From: Pseudonocardia sp. C8
Lineage (GTDB): Bacteria; Actinomycetota; Actinomycetes; Mycobacteriales; Pseudonocardiaceae
NCBI RefSeq assembly: GCF_014267175.1
Contig: NZ_JACMTR010000002.1
Location: 4,055,501 to 4,119,500, forward strand
Direction: 5' to 3'
DNA length: 64,000 nt
The translations under genes were made by a program, and so were the position numbers. Position 1 is the stretch's first letter. Each line of letters opens with the position of its first letter. The notes beneath the pieces are model-generated. The model was not told the DNA's origin. It saw only the letters and a program-made list of their open reading frames with translations, and searched no databases. Shown piece after piece: positions 25,380-33,181 of the stretch.

Positions 25380-26119
25380 GACGCGGCCCCGGGCCGGGCG
25401 AGCAGCGGTTCCAGCCGCTCGGCCAGCGCGTCGCCGACGGTTCGGTGCCCGGCCCAGCCCCAGTGCATGCCGTCCGGGTTGCCGTGCCCGCCGAGCACGT
25501 GGCCGGCGACGAGCGCGGGCACGTCCAGCAGCACGACGTCCGCCGCGGCAGCCGCCCAGGCCCGGATCGCCGCGTCGGTGGCGGCACGGTGCGGGTGGGC
25601 GAACCCGTAGTCCGCGGCCCGGTGCACCGACGGCAGCAGCGCCACGACGGGCAGCCCCGGCCGCAACGCGTGGATGCCGGCCCGGCACTGCTCCAGGTAG
25701 GCCACGGTGAGCCGGGACGGCAGGGTGGCCGGGCCACCGCCGGGGAGCCGGGCCTGTGCCTTGGACAGCACCGGCTGCGCCCGCCGGTACCCGGCCCGCA
25801 CCGCCCGGCGCAGCGGTGCCGGCCGCAGCACCGGGATCAGCTCGCGCAGCGCGGTCGGCAGTGGCGAGGGCAGGGTGTCCATCCCGGACACGCCGAGCAC
25901 GACCGCGTCCACCCGGGGCAGGGCCGCCCACACGCGGGGGTCGCCGGTGAGCGCCGACCAGGCGTGCCGCGCGGTCCAGCCGGCCCGGGCGACCAGCTCG
26001 GTGGTCCCGCCGAGCCGGGCCGCGGCGACGTTCGGCCAGAGCCGCGGCTCGTCGGCCGGGCAAGGGCGTTCGGGCCCGTGGAAGGCCAGCGAGTCGCCGA
26101 GGACCAGCAGGTCAGGCAC
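25376..26119 (-). CDS. octT: SGNH-fold diglucosylglycerate octanoyltransferase
   Basis: A 247-residue GDSL/SGNH-type protein. Block I is LLVLGDSLAFHGP at the very N-terminus; LGVSGMDTLPS is in the middle; and NPDGMHWGWAGHR near residue 220 carries the Asp/His pair. It matches the mycobacterial Rv2418c type, an octanoyltransferase of methylglucose lipopolysaccharide synthesis. The assignment rests on motif and position: it lies between gpgP (same pathway) and the degV gene, as in mycobacteria. GTG start lies within the last codons of gpgP (8-base overlap). Confidence 0.8.
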   Translation of the reverse strand: MPDLLVLGDSLAFHGPERPCPADEPRLWPNVAAARLGGTTELVARAGWTARHAWSALTGDPRVWAALPRVDAVVLGVSGMDTLPSPLPTALRELIPVLRPAPLRRAVRAGYRRAQPVLSKAQARLPGGGPATLPSRLTVAYLEQCRAGIHALRPGLPVVALLPSVHRAADYGFAHPHRAATDAAIRAWAAAAADVVLLDVPALVAGHVLGGHGNPDGMHWGWAGHRTVGDALAERLEPLLARPGAAS

Positions 26120-26732
26120 CGATGTTGTACCCCGAGAGCCGCCAGCGCGGGTGGTCGTCGCGGCGGGCGACGATGGCCCACTTCGCGTTGCCCATCCCCC
26201 CGATCACCGGCCACGCCGACTCGGGGAGCGCGAGCAGGCCGCACACCATGCCGGCGATCATCCCGCCGTGCGCGACGAGCAGCACCGAGCGGTACTCGGG
26301 GTCGTCGGCGTACTCGGCGTCCAGCTCCTCGACGACCGGCAGTGCGCGCTTGACGACGTCCACACGGGACTCGCCGCCGGGCGGAGTCCACCGCGGGTCG
26401 GAGCGCCATGCCGCGATCGCGCCGGGCTGCTCGACCTCGATCTCGGCGACCGTGCGGCCCTGCCAGCTCCCGAGGTGGGTCTCGCGCAGGCGCTTGTCCA
26501 CCGACAGCGGCAGCCCGGTCGCCTCGGCTACGGCGGACGCGGTGTCGTAGGCGCGGGTCAGGTCCGACGTGATGATCCGGTCGAACCGGGCCCCGGCGAG
26601 CAGCGGCGCCGCCGCGGCGGCCTGGGCGCGCCCCTCGTCGGTCAGCATCGTGTCCAGGTGGCCCTGCATCCGGTGGCCCGCGTTGAACTCGGTCTGGCCG
26701 TGCCGGAGCAGGGTGACGCGGCGCAGCGTCAT
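26112..26732 (-). CDS. gpgP: glucosyl-3-phosphoglycerate phosphatase (histidine phosphatase superfamily)
   Basis: A 206-residue phosphoglycerate-mutase-like phosphatase that removes phosphate from glucosyl-3-phosphoglycerate, an early step of methylglucose lipopolysaccharide synthesis. The catalytic histidine is in TLLRHGQTEFN, followed by the conserved ITSDLTRAYDTA, ETHLGSWQGRT and the second histidine in LLVAHGGMIAG. The ATG is chosen because it overlaps the rsfS stop (ATGA) and starts MTLRRVTLLRHG; an upstream ATG adds 20 residues inside rsfS. Function is taken from the conserved neighbourhood with octT; a general phosphatase is the alternative. Confidence 0.82.
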   Translation of the reverse strand: MTLRRVTLLRHGQTEFNAGHRMQGHLDTMLTDEGRAQAAAAAPLLAGARFDRIITSDLTRAYDTASAVAEATGLPLSVDKRLRETHLGSWQGRTVAEIEVEQPGAIAAWRSDPRWTPPGGESRVDVVKRALPVVEELDAEYADDPEYRSVLLVAHGGMIAGMVCGLLALPESAWPVIGGMGNAKWAIVARRDDHPRWRLSGYNIGA

Positions 26733-27112
26733 TCGTCGTCCCCGGCCGGGGGCTGGCTGGCCGGCACCTCGATGGCCGGGCAGTCCTTCCACAGCCGGTC
26801 CAGACCGTAGAACCCGCGCTGGTCGGTGTGCATCACGTGCACGACGATGTCGGTGAAGTCGAGCAGCACCCAGCCGTTGTCGGCGTCACCCTCGCGCCGG
26901 GTCGGCTTGCTGCCGCGCTCCCGCAGCTTCTCCTCGACCGCCTCCACGATCGCCTGGACCTGGCGGTCGTTCTGCGCGGATGCCAGCATGAAGCAGTCGG
27001 TGATCACCAGCTGGTCGGACACGTCGAGAGCGACGATGTCGACGGCCTTCTTGTCCGCCGCGGCGGCGGCCGCCACCTTCGTCAACTCGATCGCGTCGGG
27101 TGATGCCGTCAC
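26729..27112 (-). CDS. rsfS: ribosomal silencing factor RsfS
   Basis: A 127-residue protein that binds L14 and blocks joining of ribosomal subunits in starvation. DVSDQLVITDCFMLASAQNDRQ, the central GWVLLDFTDIVVHVM and DQRGFYGLDRLW are family landmarks. GTG start with GGGAGACGTGAGG upstream. In mycobacteria nadD lies directly upstream; here it is 9 kb away at 36.1-36.7 kb with an accessory block between. Stop overlaps the gpgP ATG. Confidence 0.95.
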   Translation of the reverse strand: MTASPDAIELTKVAAAAAADKKAVDIVALDVSDQLVITDCFMLASAQNDRQVQAIVEAVEEKLRERGSKPTRREGDADNGWVLLDFTDIVVHVMHTDQRGFYGLDRLWKDCPAIEVPASQPPAGDDE

Positions 27113-27262
27113 TGCGCCTCACGTCTCCCGGTGTCCGTTCGCTTCGGACGACGGACTCGTCCGACCGCCGTACAGTGTGTCAGCCGCACCGCAGGGACTT
27201 GGGCGGCGGGCACCCCCCGGGTAGGTTCGACGATCACGGCGGACCGTCGAAGGAGACTCCCC

Positions 27263-28105
27263 ATGGCCCTGGCCCCCGCTCTCGAGGGCACGCAGTGCGA
27301 GCCGGTCAACGTCGCGTGGGCGAGGGACGACGTGCTCCTCTACGCCGTCGCGGTCGGCGCGGGCGGCGAGGACCCGACGTCCGAGCTCGCGCTGACCACG
27401 GAGAACACCGAAGGCGTGCGGACGGCGGTGCTGCCCTCCTTCGCGGAGATCATCACCCGGCACGCGCGGGTCGATCTCGGCGACATCGACCGCGCGCGGC
27501 TGGTGCACGCCGAGCAGTCGTTCCGGCTGCCCGGCCCGCTCCCGGTGGAGGGACGGGCCCGGGTGACCTCCACCGTCACCGACGTGCTCGACAAGGGGTC
27601 CGGGGCACTCGTGCGCATCGAGGCCGAGGCCGTCGACGCCGAGACCGGGGCGCCACTCGCGTCCACGGTCCGGGCGCTGTTCATCGGCGGCGAGGGCGGC
27701 TTCGGCGGGCCGCGCGGGCCGTCCGCCGCCCCGTCCGCCCCCGACCGGGCGCCCGACCACGAGGTGACCTACCGGACCTCCCCCGGCCAGGCGTTGCTCT
27801 ACCGGCTCACCGGGGACCGCAACCCGCTGCACTCGGACCCGGTGTTCGCGGCGAAGGGTGGCTTCGACCGGCCGGTCCTGCACGGCATGTGCACCTACGG
27901 GTTCACCACCCGGGCACTGGTCGCGACCGTGTGCGACGGCGATCCGGCCGGGCTCGTGGCGATGGACGCCCGCTTCACGAAGCCGGTGCTGCCCGGCCAG
28001 GCGCTGACCGTCTCGATCTGGCGGGACGGCTCGTCGGTCGCGTTCCGGACGGAGGCCGACGGAGTGGTCGTGCTCGACCGGGGGACGGCCGAGCTGGCCG
28101 GCTGA
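27263..28105 (+). CDS. MaoC-type (R)-enoyl-CoA hydratase, double hotdog
   Basis: A 280-residue protein with two hotdog halves. The C-terminal half holds the hydratase 2 signature: LLYRLTGDRNPLHSDP (Asp/His catalytic pair, about residue 185) and VLHGMCTYG. The N-terminal half (LAPALEG, PSFAEIITRH) resembles the degenerate partner hotdog. It should hydrate (2E)-enoyl-CoAs to (R)-3-hydroxyacyl-CoAs, in fatty acid or sterol side-chain metabolism. AAGGAG lies eight bases before the ATG. Divergent from rsfS; TACAGT near 27171 is a possible -10 box with an 85-base leader. Confidence 0.85.
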   Translation: MALAPALEGTQCEPVNVAWARDDVLLYAVAVGAGGEDPTSELALTTENTEGVRTAVLPSFAEIITRHARVDLGDIDRARLVHAEQSFRLPGPLPVEGRARVTSTVTDVLDKGSGALVRIEAEAVDAETGAPLASTVRALFIGGEGGFGGPRGPSAAPSAPDRAPDHEVTYRTSPGQALLYRLTGDRNPLHSDPVFAAKGGFDRPVLHGMCTYGFTTRALVATVCDGDPAGLVAMDARFTKPVLPGQALTVSIWRDGSSVAFRTEADGVVVLDRGTAELAG

Positions 28106-28133
28106 AGCGGGCGGGCAGGACCGGCTGAGCCGG

Positions 28134-28877
28134 TCAGCCGCGGCGCGGGCGCAGCACGTAGGCGGTGTAGCCGTACTCCCGGCCGAACTCCTCGCGCACC
28201 GCGATCTCGCGGCCCACCTCGTCCAGCACGGCCGGGTCGACGCCGTCCTCCCGCAGGAGCGCGATCCGGCCGGCCAGCGGGCGGTAGTAGGCGTCCCAGT
28301 CGGAGTCCGGCAGCAGGTAGACCGCCTGCACGGTGTACCCGGCGCCCTGTGCGGCGGCGACGTTCTCGGCCGTGGTGCGCATCGCCGGGTAGGCGGAATC
28401 CCAGAACGCCCGGGCGCCCGGTGACGGGTCGGTCGTCGTCCACTCCGCCTCGGTGAGCACGAGCGCGCCGCCGGGGGCCAGCAGGCGCCGCCAGGACTCC
28501 AGCGCCGCGTCGAACCCCATGATGTAGGCGGCCCCCTCGGACCAGACCAGATCGGCCTCCCCGGCGGGCAGCGGCAGGTCGTCCATCGACGCCACGGTCG
28601 GCCGGACGCGCTCGCCCAGCCCGGACGTCGCGGCGCGGGCCTGCAGCCGCCGCAGGTACGGCTCGTGCCGGTCGACGGCGATGACCTCGCCGCCGGTCGC
28701 GGCGGCCAGCGGCAGCGTCGCCGGCCCGGTGCCGCAGCCGATGTCGACGATCCGGGGCGCCTCCGGGAGGTCCCCGACCAGGCGCAGCAGCAGCGCCGTC
28801 GTCTCCTCGGAACCCGGCGCCTCGCGGGGAAGGTCCTCGTGCGCGGCGCGGAACGCCAGCTCCAGGGGTGTGCTCAC
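28134..28877 (-). CDS. class I SAM-dependent methyltransferase
   Basis: A 247-residue methyltransferase. SAM-binding motif I is IVDIGCGTGPATLPLA (about residue 42), motif II VIAVDRHEPYLRRL, and LPLPAGEADLVWSEGAAY corresponds to the motif around residue 100. The C-terminal half is unusual for small-molecule enzymes, with a YYRPLAGRIALLREDG segment. Substrate unknown. The start is taken at GTG 28877; the frame is open 25 codons further upstream but that part is Pro/Arg-rich and not family-like. Ends 28 bases from the MaoC stop (convergent). Confidence 0.75.
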   Translation of the reverse strand: MSTPLELAFRAAHEDLPREAPGSEETTALLLRLVGDLPEAPRIVDIGCGTGPATLPLAAATGGEVIAVDRHEPYLRRLQARAATSGLGERVRPTVASMDDLPLPAGEADLVWSEGAAYIMGFDAALESWRRLLAPGGALVLTEAEWTTTDPSPGARAFWDSAYPAMRTTAENVAAAQGAGYTVQAVYLLPDSDWDAYYRPLAGRIALLREDGVDPAVLDEVGREIAVREEFGREYGYTAYVLRPRRG

Positions 28878-29005
28878 GGGCGGATGATGCCGGGCGCGGG
28901 CTGGTTCCGCGAGCCCACCACATCGTTTGCGCGCGAGGCCCCGCGGCGGCACGGCCGCTCGCGGGGCCCTGCGGGCTCGTCAGCGGCGGTCACCGCGCTG
29001 AGCGG

Positions 29006-30049
29006 TCACGGGGTGATGACCACCTTCAGCGCCTGGTTCGCGGCCGCGTTCTTGAACACGTCGTAGGCCTCGTCCATCTGGTCGAACGTGAACGAGTGGG
29101 TGCCCATCTTCTCGGCCGGGATCCGCCCGCTCGCGACCATCGTCAGCAGCGTCGGGATCGAGACGGTGTCCACCAGGCCCATCGTCAGCGTCACGTTCGA
29201 GATCCACATGTCCTGCATGGGCAGCTCGACCGGGGTGCCGTGCACGCCGACGTTGGCGATCGTGCCACCGGGCCGGACCAGCGACGCCGCGGTCAGGAGC
29301 GTCTCCGGGTAGCCGACCGCCTCGATCGCGACGTCCACGCCGAGGCCGTCGGTCAGCGCCGTCACGTCACCCACCGTGCCAGGGCCGACCTCGACCGCGT
29401 CGGTCGCGCCGAACTCCAGCGCCTTCTCCAGCCGGAACTTGTTGGAGTCGATCGCGATCACCCTCGATGCGCCCCACAGGCCGGTGGTCAGCACCGCGGA
29501 CAGCCCGACCGCCCCGGCACCGACGACGGCGACGGTGTCCCCCGGCCGGACCCGCCCGGCGAGCACTCCCACCTCGTAGCCGGTCGGCAGCGAGTCGGCC
29601 AGGAAGATCGCCTGCTCGTCGCCGACGCCCTCGGGCACCGCGTAGAGGGAGGTGTCGGCGTAGGGCACCCGCACGAACTCGGCCTGGGTCCCGTCGATGA
29701 GGTGGCCGAAGATCCAGCCGATCCCACCGACGGTCTGGCAGTGCGAGGGCATTCCGCGCTGGCAGTAGGCACACCGACCGCACTTCGTGATGGCCGGGAC
29801 GAGCACGCGGTCGCCGACCGAGAACCCGCTGACCGCGGCCCCGACCTCGGTGACCGTGCCGACCGCCTCGTGACCGAGGATCCGTCCGTCGGTGACGGCG
29901 GGTACGTCCCCCTGCAGGATGTGCAGGTCGGTGCCGCAGATCGTGGTGGTCTCGACCTTGACGACGACGTCGGTCGGGTCCTGGAGGGTGGCGTCCGGCA
30001 CCTCCTCCCACGACTTGCTGTCCGGGCCGTGGTAGACGAGCGCCTTCAT
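29006..30049 (-). CDS. zinc-dependent alcohol dehydrogenase
   Basis: A 347-residue MDR alcohol dehydrogenase. Catalytic zinc ligands are visible in TTICGTDLHI (Cys, about residue 37) and ILGHEAVGTV (His/Glu); the structural zinc lobe is CGRCAYCQRGMPSHC, four Cys around residues 92-106. The Rossmann GAGAVGLSAV is near 173. The subtype, with GGIGWIFGHLIDGTQAEFVRVPYAD, is shared by dehydrogenases of short alcohols and diols. An SD-like GGAGGCACC precedes the ATG. It lies directly downstream of the bEBP-like regulator and a UAS-like repeat, so it is the likely regulated gene. Confidence 0.85.
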   Translation of the reverse strand: MKALVYHGPDSKSWEEVPDATLQDPTDVVVKVETTTICGTDLHILQGDVPAVTDGRILGHEAVGTVTEVGAAVSGFSVGDRVLVPAITKCGRCAYCQRGMPSHCQTVGGIGWIFGHLIDGTQAEFVRVPYADTSLYAVPEGVGDEQAIFLADSLPTGYEVGVLAGRVRPGDTVAVVGAGAVGLSAVLTTGLWGASRVIAIDSNKFRLEKALEFGATDAVEVGPGTVGDVTALTDGLGVDVAIEAVGYPETLLTAASLVRPGGTIANVGVHGTPVELPMQDMWISNVTLTMGLVDTVSIPTLLTMVASGRIPAEKMGTHSFTFDQMDEAYDVFKNAAANQALKVVITP

Positions 30050-30105
30050 CCGGTGCCTCCGTGGTCGCAGGATCGTGCTGTGGCGCTGACCGACGCTAGT
30101 GACCC

Positions 30106-30125
30106 GTGACACAGTCGGGTGTCGC
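30106..30125. promoter_or_regulatory. inverted repeat upstream of the alcohol dehydrogenase (possible regulator site)
   Basis: GTGACAC (30106-30112), six bases, then GTGTCGC (30119-30125): 6 of 7 positions are complementary. A further GTGAC lies eight bases away. Sites of this shape (TGACAC-N6-GTGTC) suit a dimeric Fis-type HTH such as the one at the C-terminus of the adjacent regulator. It is 57 bases or more upstream of the ADH start codon. Confidence 0.45.
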
Positions 30126-30191
30126 GTTATGAGACGGTCCGTCGCCGGCCGCGCCGGTCCCGATCGCCGGGTGTCCCGTCCGCGGGACAGT

Positions 30192-32018
30192 TCAGCCGAT
30201 GTAGCTGATCCCGAACGCGTCGATCTTGCGGTAGAGCGAGGACCGCGCGATACCGAGCATCTCCGCTGCCTTGTACCGGTTCCCCCGGGACTCGTAGAGC
30301 GCCTGGATGATCGCGTCGCACTGGGCGGCCTCGAGCATCGACATCCTCGGGGCCCGGGCCGCGAAGCAGGACACCGGAAGATCCGGTGCCTGGATCACGC
30401 CGACCGGCTTGCGGGCGACGACGTAGCGCAGCACGTCCTCGAGCTCGCGGACGTTGCCCGGCCACGCGTATCCCTCCAGCACCCGTACGACCTGCAACGA
30501 CATCCGCAGCGACCGCCCGCCCGACAGCGAGTGCAGGATCGACAGCGCGATCCCGCCGAGCTCGTCGGCGCGATAGCGCAGTGCCGGGACGCGGACGGTC
30601 TCGTGGAAGTGCCGCAGCAGCAACCCGTAGGGACGGGTCGCGTCGACCGAGGAGGAGTCGACGCACCCGATGACCACGAGCGCATCGGGCACGGCGACCA
30701 GCGTCCGCAGCGACTCGTCGAGCCTGCGCGCCGCCACCGGGCCGAGCAGGTTCATCTGGTGCAGCACCAGCAGGTAGGGCCGGCTGCCCCGCTCCCGGCG
30801 GACCCGGGCGAGGGCGTCCGGACCGTCCGCCCCGATCGCCGAGCAGTCGACGACCCGGACCCGGCCGTCCGGGTGCGCGCGGCGGAACTGCTCCACGGCG
30901 AGGGTCCGCTTCCCGGCCCCGGTCTCCCCGATCAGCAGCTGGTGCCGGCCCTGGCCGACCGCGGCCGCGACCTCCTGGCGGGCCCGGAGGTACGGGCTGA
31001 GCAGCTCCCGGTTGGCCCGCCGGCGGGCCTCGGCGTGCGCCCGCGTGCCGGCGGTGCGCAGGTCGGCCGCGTAGTCCCGCCGTGCGGTGGGCGCCACGTG
31101 CGAGCCCTGGCGGCGGACCGCCTCGGGCACGGTCACCGTCCGCGACTCGACGACCGGCCCACCGGCGACCACGCACCCGCCACCGGGCACGGGCTCGACC
31201 GTCACCTCCGCGCACCGGCCCGACGGCAGGTCGACGTGCCGGCTCGCGCCCTCGGCCAGGACGGCCCCGGCGAGCACCAGATCGCCGAGTGTCCGCTGGT
31301 CCTCCGCCGGGAGCCGGCGCACTCCCGGCGAGGTCAGCAGGAACGCCCCGTCGGTGGCGAGCACCCAGGCGTGCCCGTCGGCCAGCGCGAACCGCTGGTG
31401 GACCGCCCGCGCGGTGCGGTGCCGGCGGTCGCGGACGAGCCCACCGATGTCCGCGGCCAACCGCCGGGCGACGGCGAGGCCCATCTCCCCGGGGGGCTCG
31501 GCGACGTGCCCGAGGACGACGACGGCGTCGGCCGGGCCGCCGTCCTCCCGCGGGACGACGGCGGCGGCCTCGGCGAGCCACGTCAGGTCCGGGTGCAGGT
31601 GCTCCGGCCCGTCGACCCTGGCCGCCCCGCCGACGTGGGGGGCGAGCATCGCCGCGGTGGTCCCGACGTCGGTCTCGTCGTGCCGGAACCCGGGGGCCAG
31701 CAGGACGCCGTCGAGCAGCCCGGCCAGGCCGTCGTCACCGTCGCGCCGGACGCGGACGACGCCGTCCTCCCCGACCAGTGCGAGCGTGCACCGCAGGTGC
31801 GAGGCGAGCCGGAAGAAGCCGGTGAACGTCTCACCGGCCTCGGCGACCGCGGAGCCGGCCGGCTCGTGACCGACGAAGGCCGGTCTCCCGGTCCGGGACC
31901 GCTCCCACGACGCGTGGATCTCGGAGCGGACGGCGGCCGGTACCGGGTCGAGCCGGCCGTCGCGCAGGAACCGGCGCCGCGCGGACTCGACCGCGACCAG
32001 ATCCATCGCCGTCGTCAC
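30192..32018 (-). CDS. AcoR/MimR-like regulator with degenerate AAA+ domain and Fis HTH
   Basis: A 608-residue regulator. The N-terminal half has a GAF-like sensory region; IGETGAGKRTLAVEQF is the Walker A site near residue 395; PGNVRELEDVLRYVV closes the AAA+ domain; the C-terminus (GNRYKAAEMLGIARSSLYRKI) is a Fis-type HTH. The GAFTGA loop that contacts sigma-54 is missing and the Walker B position reads LLVLHQMN without the acidic pair. Actinobacteria generally lack sigma-54, so it must act otherwise. The GTG at 32018 is preferred because it overlaps the stop of a 35-codon ORF (GTGA); ATG at 32006 is the alternative. The ADH gene follows. Confidence 0.82.
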   Translation of the reverse strand: MTTAMDLVAVESARRRFLRDGRLDPVPAAVRSEIHASWERSRTGRPAFVGHEPAGSAVAEAGETFTGFFRLASHLRCTLALVGEDGVVRVRRDGDDGLAGLLDGVLLAPGFRHDETDVGTTAAMLAPHVGGAARVDGPEHLHPDLTWLAEAAAVVPREDGGPADAVVVLGHVAEPPGEMGLAVARRLAADIGGLVRDRRHRTARAVHQRFALADGHAWVLATDGAFLLTSPGVRRLPAEDQRTLGDLVLAGAVLAEGASRHVDLPSGRCAEVTVEPVPGGGCVVAGGPVVESRTVTVPEAVRRQGSHVAPTARRDYAADLRTAGTRAHAEARRRANRELLSPYLRARQEVAAAVGQGRHQLLIGETGAGKRTLAVEQFRRAHPDGRVRVVDCSAIGADGPDALARVRRERGSRPYLLVLHQMNLLGPVAARRLDESLRTLVAVPDALVVIGCVDSSSVDATRPYGLLLRHFHETVRVPALRYRADELGGIALSILHSLSGGRSLRMSLQVVRVLEGYAWPGNVRELEDVLRYVVARKPVGVIQAPDLPVSCFAARAPRMSMLEAAQCDAIIQALYESRGNRYKAAEMLGIARSSLYRKIDAFGISYIG

Positions 32019-32122
32019 GCCTGGGTGCCGAGCGGTTCCAGGTACCGGTCGACGTGGTCGATGCAGGTCGGAGCGACACCGAACAGCGCGAGGTGCCCGC
32101 ACAGGTCGCTCTCGATCACCAT
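32015..32122 (-). CDS. 35-residue peptide ORF translationally coupled to the regulator
   Basis: ATG to TGA, 35 codons, with a strong GGAGGAACGAGGAGCG region before the start and a four-base GTGA overlap with the regulator's start. The peptide has two cysteines 12 apart, SDLCGHLALFG and PTCIDHVDRYL, then a short tail (EPLGTQA). It does not match the mycofactocin precursor ending. It may be a small partner or ligand-sensing peptide of the regulator, a precursor for modification, or only a coupling leader. No modification enzyme is in the window. I know of no described family for it. Confidence 0.6.
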   Translation of the reverse strand: MVIESDLCGHLALFGVAPTCIDHVDRYLEPLGTQA

Positions 32123-32209
32123 CGCTCCTCGTTCCTCCGCCACCACCGGGATTCACGCCGACTCTCCCCGGAGGTGACGCCGGACACAAGGATCAACGCT
32201 GCGCGTCGG

Positions 32210-32401
32210 TCAGCTCCACAGCACCGTCAGGGCGAGCATGACCGCCACGATCAGGCAGCCCAGCACCACGAGGGCCAGCCAGGCCCCGGTCGCGGGTGCC
32301 GCGCCCTGCCCGGCGACGCGGGCGGACTCCGCCCGGCGCAGCTCTTCGATCCCGGCGCGGTCCAGGATCGGGACGGTGTGGTCGTCCGGGTTGACGTTCA
32401 T
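32210..32401 (-). CDS. small C-terminally anchored membrane protein (63 aa)
   Basis: A 63-residue hypothetical protein. The hydrophilic N-terminal 40 residues (DHTVPILDRAGIEELRRAE) are followed by one transmembrane segment (WLALVVLGCLIVAVMLALTV) reaching almost to the end. Type and topology suggest a tail-anchored protein. No clear ribosome binding site was found. It lies between the 35-codon peptide gene and a polytopic membrane-protein gene, all on the minus strand. Confidence 0.5.
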   Translation of the reverse strand: MNVNPDDHTVPILDRAGIEELRRAESARVAGQGAAPATGAWLALVVLGCLIVAVMLALTVLWS

Positions 32402-32529
32402 GCCAATTCAACGCGCGACGGCGACGGGAGCCACCGAGGTCCAGCCCCTCGGGTGCCCTCTGCAAGATCGATGTCGCCGGCCGTGTCAGCTCGCCCCGAT
32501 CAGGCGATGGATCATCCGTCCGTGGACCG

Positions 32530-32982
32530 TCATCGCGTCACCCTCTGTCCTCGGCGGATCCGCAGCAGGACCCAACCGACCGCGCCGGTGACGATCCCGA
32601 CCACGAGCCCGGTCAGCAGGCTGCTGCCGAACGCGAACGCCCGCAGCACGATCGCCTCGGCCGTCGGCGACAGCGCGCCGGCCAGGGTTCCGCCCAGCCG
32701 CGGCGGGGAATCGAATGCCCACGGCCACAGCAGCTGATGCGTGACGCCGACCAGCACGCCGTAGATCAGCCCGACGACCACGAGGGTCGTGAACGGCTGC
32801 GGGACTCCTCGCCACACGACGACCACCAGCCAGACCGCGATCGGCACGAACACGAGTAGCGCGTTCGTCACGCCCCCGACCGGTCCCAGGTCGTGCGCCA
32901 CCACGCGAGGCACGCCCAGCGCCGCGAGCCCGACCATCACCGCCGGTGACAGCCCGAACCGACCACCTTCACCGTCGCCCAC
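32530..32982 (-). CDS. hypothetical polytopic membrane protein (150 aa)
   Basis: A 150-residue protein with about four hydrophobic helices (NALLVFVPIAVWLVVVVW, FTTLVVVGLIYGVLVGV, AIVLRAFAFGSSLLTGLVVG, GAVGWVLLRI) and a basic C-terminus. AAGGGGAGACG before the GTG is a good ribosome binding site. Not recognised as a named family. No link to the neighbours beyond shared strand. Confidence 0.6.
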   Translation of the reverse strand: MGDGEGGRFGLSPAVMVGLAALGVPRVVAHDLGPVGGVTNALLVFVPIAVWLVVVVWRGVPQPFTTLVVVGLIYGVLVGVTHQLLWPWAFDSPPRLGGTLAGALSPTAEAIVLRAFAFGSSLLTGLVVGIVTGAVGWVLLRIRRGQRVTR

Positions 32983-33169
32983 CGTCTCCCCTTCACATCC
33001 CTGCTCACGGGTGGTCGCCGTGATGCCGGTACACCGGCTGCCGCGTCAGCGCGCCGCGGGGTCACCGCGCCGCCGGGTCGGTATCCGGAGCCGGCAGATG
33101 ACCTCAGAGGCTTGCGGCGAGCGGTCGGTTGGCGCGCCGAACGGCCGGGAGAGTGTCGTGGCCAAGCGC

Positions 33170-33175
33170 TAGAAT
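33170..33175 (+). promoter_or_regulatory. -10 box (TAGAAT) for the leaderless HNH gene
   Basis: TAGAAT lies six bases (TCGAAC) before the ATG at 33182; no ribosome binding site is present. Confidence 0.5.
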
Positions 33176-33181
33176 TCGAAC

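Noticed and set aside
30192-32018. Functional sigma-54-dependent activator
   Set aside because: The GAFTGA loop and Walker B acids are missing, and no -24/-12 promoter was seen before the dehydrogenase.
32015-32122. Mycofactocin precursor peptide
   Set aside because: The C-terminal Val-Tyr motif of MftA and the mft maturation genes are absent; the peptide ends in Thr-Gln-Ala.
32486-32533. 15-codon ORF overlapping the stop of the 150-residue membrane-protein gene (ATGA)
   Set aside because: Very short, no conserved features, and ATGA overlaps arise easily; there is nothing beyond the overlap to support it.
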